Positions 58,001 to 64,000 of a stretch of DNA of 64,000 nucleotides are shown piece after piece; position 1 is the first letter of the stretch; every line of letters starts with the position of its first letter. The position numbers and the translations under genes were made by a program. The stretch comes from Uranotaenia lowii (taxonomy: Eukaryota; Arthropoda; Insecta; Diptera; Culicidae). The stretch lies in NCBI RefSeq assembly GCF_029784155.1, contig NC_073693.1:141163988-141227987 (forward strand), in the 5' to 3' direction. The notes beneath the pieces were generated by a model. That model was given only the letters and a program-made list of their open reading frames with translations, had not been told where the DNA came from and ran no database searches.

Positions 58001-58689
58001 CGCTAATTTCATCGATGGGGAACCTAAAGTGCATAACAAAAATATGCTCATACGCTTATGTTCTCAGTTTTGTCATGACCTTTCACGTGGACAAGGAATT
58101 TTTGATGAAACATCAATAAGTCACACAAACGCAACCAATTTGCAAATCATAGCTTGTGGGGAATCGTGAGCCACACATCTTGAATCACCTATATTTTTAT
58201 GTCTTTGTACACATTCAGAACTTAAAATACGTTTTACCTATCTGTAAAGGTTTCTTATGCCACATGAAGAGTTATGAAAAATATTTTGTCCATCCTATAT
58301 AAGAAATTTTGCCAAAACGTTCGCAAGCCAGGTTTTGGAATCTATGCGATCATAAACAGCTCACTTTTTTTATTTCATCATCTGAAATTGCTTTTAAATA
58401 AAGAAATGAATTAGGAAATCACAGTTGAGGGTCAACTCATAAACTTTGCATGTTATTTGGTCAATTTGGATTTGGTGGCCCACAATTCCCCACCATTTTT
58501 CAAAATCCAAAAAAATATTGCTTTTTTTTAAACAGTCAGAATTTGGGGAAAATAACTTATTAAAAAAAAATCCCTTAAGATACCTTGAAAATGTTGAAAA
58601 CCATACCATTTTTTATTTTCATTTTATCTTTTATAATAAAGAAGTTATGAAACAACGAAAAAAAGTGGCCCATGATTCCCCACTCTCCC

Positions 58690-60900
58690 ATACATATAAC
58701 TGATTATAGTTGTTTATGTTTAAATTTTTATCATGTTGTATTTTTAGATCGATAGGCAGAAAATTTCCAAGGATATTGGAGCTATTCACTGACTCAAAAT
58801 GTACCAAAGGTTTCACAATAAATTAATAACGTTTTACGGTAACGCATAGGGATGAGAATTCAGATTAACGATCGAGTTTCATGTTACGAAAGTTACCAAT
58901 TAATGGGATTGAGAAAGCTGTATGGAATCATCTTGATCATGATCCTGAATAATTACAAGAAACTTAGATTCAGTGAATTTGGTCGTCACCCTCGAATCTC
59001 GTTTGGGAATCCTTGGGGATCCTTGAGTTACAGTTTGGATTTTTGTAGCACCCACCATATTCACAAGGTATTCTAAATCACCATGATAGTTTTACCTACA
59101 TGGATAATTTGAAGTGAAATAGCTCAATATCTGTTGAATGGGGGAATAATCTTGAACATACTTTCTTTCACTGAAGACTAGATACAGTTATTTTGTTTCG
59201 TGCTCGTGAAAATCTGATATCATGTTCCGTTTACAGAAATTGATGGTTCTCACCTCAAGGCGATGTTGAACCATAAATCAACCCTAATGTGTTACATCAA
59301 AAGGCAAATCAACTTCAGTTACAGTGTCAGTGGTCGAAATGCGATCGAATCCCTAATTTTATTACAATGCACCTAGCGAGTGTTTTATTGTTTGCAACAT
59401 TTAAAGCAGAAATAGATCGCTCTCGATGCTGATGTTTTCGAACAGATGACGACAAATGAACCGCACATAAGGAGCTAGACCGAGCAAAGGTGGGCCTAAT
59501 TATGAAATCAGACACGCATTTACTACCGATTAAGTAACTCCATGAACTGCAACCAAAGCCTATTAAGTTAAGTTAAGCCGGTCAGTTCCACCCAAAACCT
59601 CTTCTCCGGGGCACGTTCCGATACGTTTCAGGTGGAGGAATTCAAATAAGTAAAAGAAAAAAAAATCAAACATACATGTGAGGTATGCACTTCCAAAATA
59701 GTTTTTCGTACGAGGTCCGATCAGCGTACGCGCCCCATTTTGGATCATAGTGTATGCAAATCCAATCTCTTAATAGGAGCTGATGATGGAACGGTTGGAG
59801 ATCGCATTCGAATGATCGGTCGTTGGATTCAGAAACGCGCCTTTCCATGCATCATCTCACTAAACTCCGGCTCAATGATCTCGAACCATATGGGCAGGCT
59901 TGCTAATTGTCAATCTGTCATGGACATCCAACGAAATAATTCTATATGTGCTCAAAAGTGTTTGGAAAGGGTCTTATATTTAAATTTACGCAATACTGTA
60001 ATCAATTCGAATAAATTTGAATACATCAAAGCATAAATTTTTTTGGTTTTTGATTTAAAAAAATTTCGTGTAACACCAACATTTACAGAACATTTCACAA
60101 CCCTGCTCCTCTTGGCCAGAGTATGTTAATGGGTCTGCAGATGATATTCATCCATATGCCAACGATAGGCTTAAAGTCAAGGTAAAGTCAAATGTACATC
60201 GGCAATTACAATTCGGTTAGTGGTCTTTTGACCTGACCCCAGTCACATCTGCAACTGCGCCATTCTACCCTGAGCGGAGCGCATCGCAAATCTGAAATTC
60301 AGTGCCACACCATTAGGTATCTTCGATCAGCAGCAGCCGCACGGCCGGAAATGAATTGATGTACGACACAGGAAACCGAATGACCACGAGATACATATGT
60401 ATGTTGAAGGTATGTTTATCCGCTGCTCGTAAAACCGTGTGTCCATTTGCGAAAATTAACTTGTCGGGTCGTTTGAAACATTTCGGCAAGTGTGGCGCGG
60501 AATGCAAATACTTTTGACCCGTTTGGGATGATTTCCTTTCTTCGTTCGCGGTGCAAGGTTGAAAAATCATATTGAAAAGCAAGTTTTCGTTAGTTACAGT
60601 CAAAAGTCTCTATAAATTTATGTTTTACGAAAAATAATAACTTAAGGCTTGTACTACTTATTATCGGGTCGTTTTCTATAATTAGCGCCACTAGTTGTCT
60701 TACCGAGAAATTAATAAAAGCTTTTTGATCTGGAAGCTTTATTTATCTAGTGGTGAAAATTTTGTGACGATTGATAAACGTGTTATAAATTTATCCAAGA
60801 TGGAATGCAGGAGAAGAGAAATAATACAGCACAACAACGTCGAAAACCCATAATTAGGGGGAACATCCCCAAGGATTTCAAATTTCCGAGATAGTTTTTA
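58690..60900. other. Unrecognised DNA
   Basis: No family recognised. 59560-59960 and 60110-60600 are more GC-balanced with short open frames on both strands (for example 59740-60036 plus), none with a known domain. Confidence 0.5.
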
Positions 60901-60919
60901 TTTTTTACACGGTTTTCCG

Positions 60920-61260
60920 TCTCACGACATAACCTGATGAACAATATTCTTACAATTCAGTCGGTTCATGGCAACGGTTCTCCAACTTCTCGGGCTTCCC
61001 ACATTTGCAAAATCACGCTCCACTTGGTCTAATCACCTTGCTCGTTGCGCCCCTGCTCGTCTCGTTCCTACCGGATTAGTAGCGAACACTTGTTTTGCAG
61101 GACAGTCGTCCGGCATTCTCGCAACATGACCCGCCTAGCGTATCCGGCCAACCTTCGCCACTTTCTGGACACTAGGTTTGCCGTAGAGTTGCGTGAGCTC
61201 GAATACAATACCTACGTCTCATGCCCGTAGAGAACAACCGGTCTACGGGAAACTGACCAG
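60920..61260 (-). pseudogene. RTE-clade retrotransposon, ORF2 C-terminus
   Basis: The minus strand reads ELTQLYGKPSVQKVAKVGRI, AGHVARMPDDCPAKQVFATN, PVGTRRAGAQRAR-stop-LDQV, ERDFANVGSPRSWRTVAMNR and NIVHQVMS. The order EL..LYG.P.....K..RLRW.GH..RMP...P...V and then W.D.V..D...........W...A.DR is the conserved C-terminal tail of RTE-type reverse transcriptases. Two internal stops. Frames on the plus strand here are antisense. Confidence 0.82.
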
Positions 61261-61289
61261 ACTGATCAAGGCGACGATGGATAGAACGT

Positions 61290-62480
61290 AAGGGAGAAGT
61301 GGGCTATATGCGCCTATTAAGCAGAATTCTCAAACAAATACTATACTAGAATACTTAATCAAATATTACATCGAATATGTGTACAAAAACTATATGCACA
61401 TGAGCAGACATCTGTTTTTTTATACATTGGAGTAATTTTTTTGTTGAAATCTCCTTCCGTTTTTGAGAAATTGATTTTATTATAACTGTTGTCAAAATTA
61501 CTATTTATGTTTTAGGTAAAACTTCCGTTTTTTGCAATACTTCCGTATAATTTCATTGGAAATGCTAGGAACTGATAACTTTTATACGACAAAGCTGAAG
61601 TTTTATAAACATCTTTGTCTTTTATAACTGTATGGAATAAACCAAATTTAGGGTTGCCATCATATGGAGGAATTTCATTTCTAAGATAAATTTTATCAAA
61701 TCTGTTTTAAGATCTTCGATTCGCTCTTAAGATGTTAATAAGAGCTTGGATTTGAAGTTTTAATGATAAAAATCGTATATTTATTCTATTTAACCTGTTA
61801 TTTAAGGTTAGCTTTTTTTTAAGAGAGTTTAACTGCCAGGGTCATTCTTCCCTAAAATTTAAGGTTAGCGGCATTTTACAAACATGATGGGGGCATACAA
61901 AAACACTCTCTTATTCCACTTTCCCATCATAACGGTTCTATGGTTAATAATGATTTTAAAATATTACTTATATGAAACGTTGATAAATAAAATAAAAATA
62001 ACTAATTAAAAGAAAACCATTAAATTGATGAAGCAGGTTTACTAATAACATGGCGAGAAATTGATTCGATGACTTTCGCAACTTTGCACTGTATTGTGCC
62101 TTTGCGGACGGCTTGTGATTTGCCTCCTTTTTTCGTGTATATTTTTTATAAATATTGTTGTATAAGCTCTAGGAACTTGGAACATTGCTTTCGGTAAACA
62201 AAGTTATGTACAAAATGTACAGCCATAAGATCTGGTACTGCTGTAACAATATCGTCAGTGCCTTCACTCAGCCTCAACTCTTCAGCGAAAACGTAGTAGA
62301 TAGATGAGTTGTTACCAAGATCTGAAACAGAAAATAAATTAGTCATTTGTATCGGTACCGTATGTGCTTGTTAGAGTAGAGATTTAGAAGGAGTTTCACC
62401 CTCAGATTCAGGGAAAGAAAAAAATAAAAAAGTACATTCGAAAGATTCTAAACGAATATGCGTATTGAATGACTGCTTTC
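61290..62480. other. AT-rich DNA without firm features
   Basis: GGGAGAAGTGG at 61292 has a weak inverted counterpart CCACTTTCCC at 61917-61926, not enough to call an element. Frame 62346-62146 (minus) is unrecognised. Confidence 0.5.
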
Positions 62481-62483
62481 GAT

Positions 62484-62790
62484 TGGCCGACGACATAGTG
62501 AGGGCGATGCGATGCGAACCGGCGAAAGCGACTCAATGTGGCGAACTACATTTGATGAAAATGTATGTGAATCGCTTAAACCTGACATAGGCCAATGACA
62601 TAGTGAGAGCGGTGCGATGCGAATTTACGGACGCAGCCTATGCAAACTCGAGCGACGGAACAAATTGACATCTGCTTCGCCGCGTTAAGTATGTCAGGTT
62701 TAAGCGATTCACATACATTTTCATTAAATGTGGTTCACCGCATTGGATCGCATTTGCCACATCGCATCGTATTCACTATGTCATCGGCCT
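62484..62790. mobile_element. 307-bp palindromic MITE
   Basis: TGGCCGACGACATAGTGA at the left and AGGCCGATGACATAGTGA reversed at the right continue into inverted arms of about 105 bp, with a perfect stretch ending AATGTATGTGAATCGCTTAA and ACCTGACATA. A third copy of the start, AGGCCAATGACATAGTGAGA, lies internally at 62589. No TSD was found. Confidence 0.8.
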
Positions 62791-63047
62791 AATAAGGGAC
62801 ACGATACATATTTTACAGTCAAAAACTTTGAACTAATTTTTTTTTTAAATCAATAGTATAAATCAACTTAAACCTATTTATTAAATTTTAATCCACAACT
62901 ATCTTTTTATCAAAAATATTATTATTTCTGTAAAATTACATATTGATAATGCGTATTTAAGTTTGTCCACTCTTTTCTTTTATACTGTGTAATACGTAAA
63001 GATCATTAATTACATAAATTTTTATAATTAATTGAAGTGTTAGTTAT

Positions 63048-64000
63048 GCCCAAGTAACAATTTGAGTTTTTTAATGCTCTCCAGTCTAACTAAGAATTCA
63101 AGCTATAAAACCACGTTCGGTTATGTAAGAATCTATAAAACTCCAATACAACGCTTAGTAGCGCAAAAAGGCCCTTCTGCAGTAGGTTCTGTAGAGCAAA
63201 TTATAAAACCTTTACAAGCCAACTCCACTTCTTAAGTTCTGTATGAAATTTGCTTATAAAACCTATTTATCATATTATTTTCATTTACAAATAATTCTGC
63301 TCCGGAATTTGGTTTTCAATAATAATCTTTAAAACAAATGAATCTCATTCAAATCAAATAAAAAAAAAAACAAATCAGAAGCTAAAATTTATTTGTTATG
63401 AATCTGTAAAGAAATTTAATATTATTTTCTCTTTCTGCATTTTCGTTACCTGCTCTAAATTAACTTGCGCTTTTAAGTTTACCGCAAATATGTATTAAAA
63501 AATTACGAACAAATAACGGGCCTACAGTAAACTACTATTTTAAGCAATGAAAACCGGATGAATTCAAAAAAAAATTTCAATTTTTTAGTAAATTTTGTTG
63601 TTGTAGTTGTTCAAGATCAAGTTTTCAAAATTATTTCAGCCATTGGGATGCTGAGCTTTTATAGAGCATGAATTAAATGAGGATAACTTTCACAAACAGA
63701 AAACTGTTGTTAAAAAATATCCCATTATTTACCATGAAAATGGCGATAATATACGAAATTAATAATAGTCGTTACTGAACCCTATAAAACGATCATGTTT
63801 TCTAAAAATTACTAATCAAACTTTTAAATAATTTTTCCGTCTTATAAAAGTGTTTGGAATATAAAAGGATTGCTTTAATAGGATTCTATAAACCAACAAA
63901 GTTGTGTTGCTATCTACAAGTTATTCCTATAAATCTGCGTTAGGCATGATGTGTTTCTTAAAATCTTTTTAAGGAATCTTATAAATACAAAAGGTCTAGA
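63048..64000. mobile_element. Element with terminus CCCAAGTAACA, cut by the window end
   Basis: CCCAAGTAACA at 63049 matches the end of the 97-bp MITE at 44541. Inward, CTATAAAA-like words repeat (about 63104, 63132, 63203, 63255, 63783, 63841, 63860, 63887 and 63931), as in the small MITE. The other end lies outside the window. Confidence 0.55.

Larger units (their letters stand above)
56725..58689. mobile_element. 1965-bp element with GGGAGAGTGGGG ends
   Basis: GGGAGAGTGGGGTATCGTGG followed by GCCA at the left is mirrored by GGGAGAGTGGGGAATCATGG then GCCAC at the right, reversed. GTGGGGAATCGTGAGCCAC at about 58156 and GGTGGCCCACAATTCCCC at about 58471 are internal partial copies. No TSD is clear. 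It carries the SINE inverted duplication at 57-58 kb. Confidence 0.7.

Noticed and set aside
61045..61230. Plus-strand 61-codon frame
   Set aside because: Antisense of the RTE C-terminal remnant.
61290..61930. Possible terminal-repeat element with GGGAGAAGTGG
   Set aside because: Only about 10 bases match at the other end and no TSD is present.

Overview
The window reads as repeat-rich, non-coding nuclear DNA of a dipteran insect, most likely a culicid mosquito. It is AT-rich, carries introns with GT-AG borders, and contains no prokaryotic gene organisation. The best taxonomic pointer is a set of mariner-like transposases with a D-to-E spacing of exactly 37 residues (DD37E), a group described from mosquitoes. 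Jockey-, CR1- and RTE-type non-LTR elements, a copia-type LTR element and tRNA-derived SINEs fit the same host. I see no intact host protein gene.

Layout. 1-2960: a decayed DD37E mariner, a truncated SINE and non-coding DNA. 2990-6430: three 9-bp satellite arrays around a 500-bp assembly gap (5220-5719). 6430-9690: mostly unrecognised DNA, with a possible small spliced transcript at about 8.5-8.9 kb. 9700-20480: one minus-strand Jockey-type retrotransposon split by two DNA elements, each carrying another element inside it. 20.6-22.3 kb: nothing recognised. 22331-26579: a minus-strand, internally deleted copia-type element with two unequal LTRs and a SINE. 26.6-28.0 kb: a CR1-like LINE end hit by a 219-bp MITE. 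28049-30592: a Helitron-like element.

30.6-45.0 kb: three DD37E mariner copies and one remnant, all interrupted by other elements (two hAT MITEs of one family, a TTAA element, a 97-bp TA MITE and a 1.33-kb fold-back element). 45.1-48.95 kb: a frameshifted histone H2A-like pseudogene followed by a 3.46-kb hAT-type element. 49-55.3 kb: non-coding DNA, another hAT element and two LINE fragments. 55.4-58.7 kb: a TA MITE and a 1.96-kb terminal-repeat element containing an inverted duplication of a SINE. 58.7-64 kb: non-coding DNA, an RTE fragment, a 307-bp palindromic MITE and the start of an element that runs off the window.

Nothing here works as a pathway; the content is a record of transposition. 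Many junctions can be dated relative to each other because removing one insertion and one copy of its target-site duplication (TSD) restores the reading frame or size of the older element. Three DD37E copies come out at 1289, 1302 and 1227 bp after such subtraction. The most distinctive items are the iteron-rich 1470-bp element with an unidentified protein (11988-13457), the H2A-like pseudogene, the fold-back element with TSD CGGCG, and the polyT-bounded insertion flanked by 29-bp direct repeats (41277-41437). All family names rest on motif recognition by eye, not on database searches.
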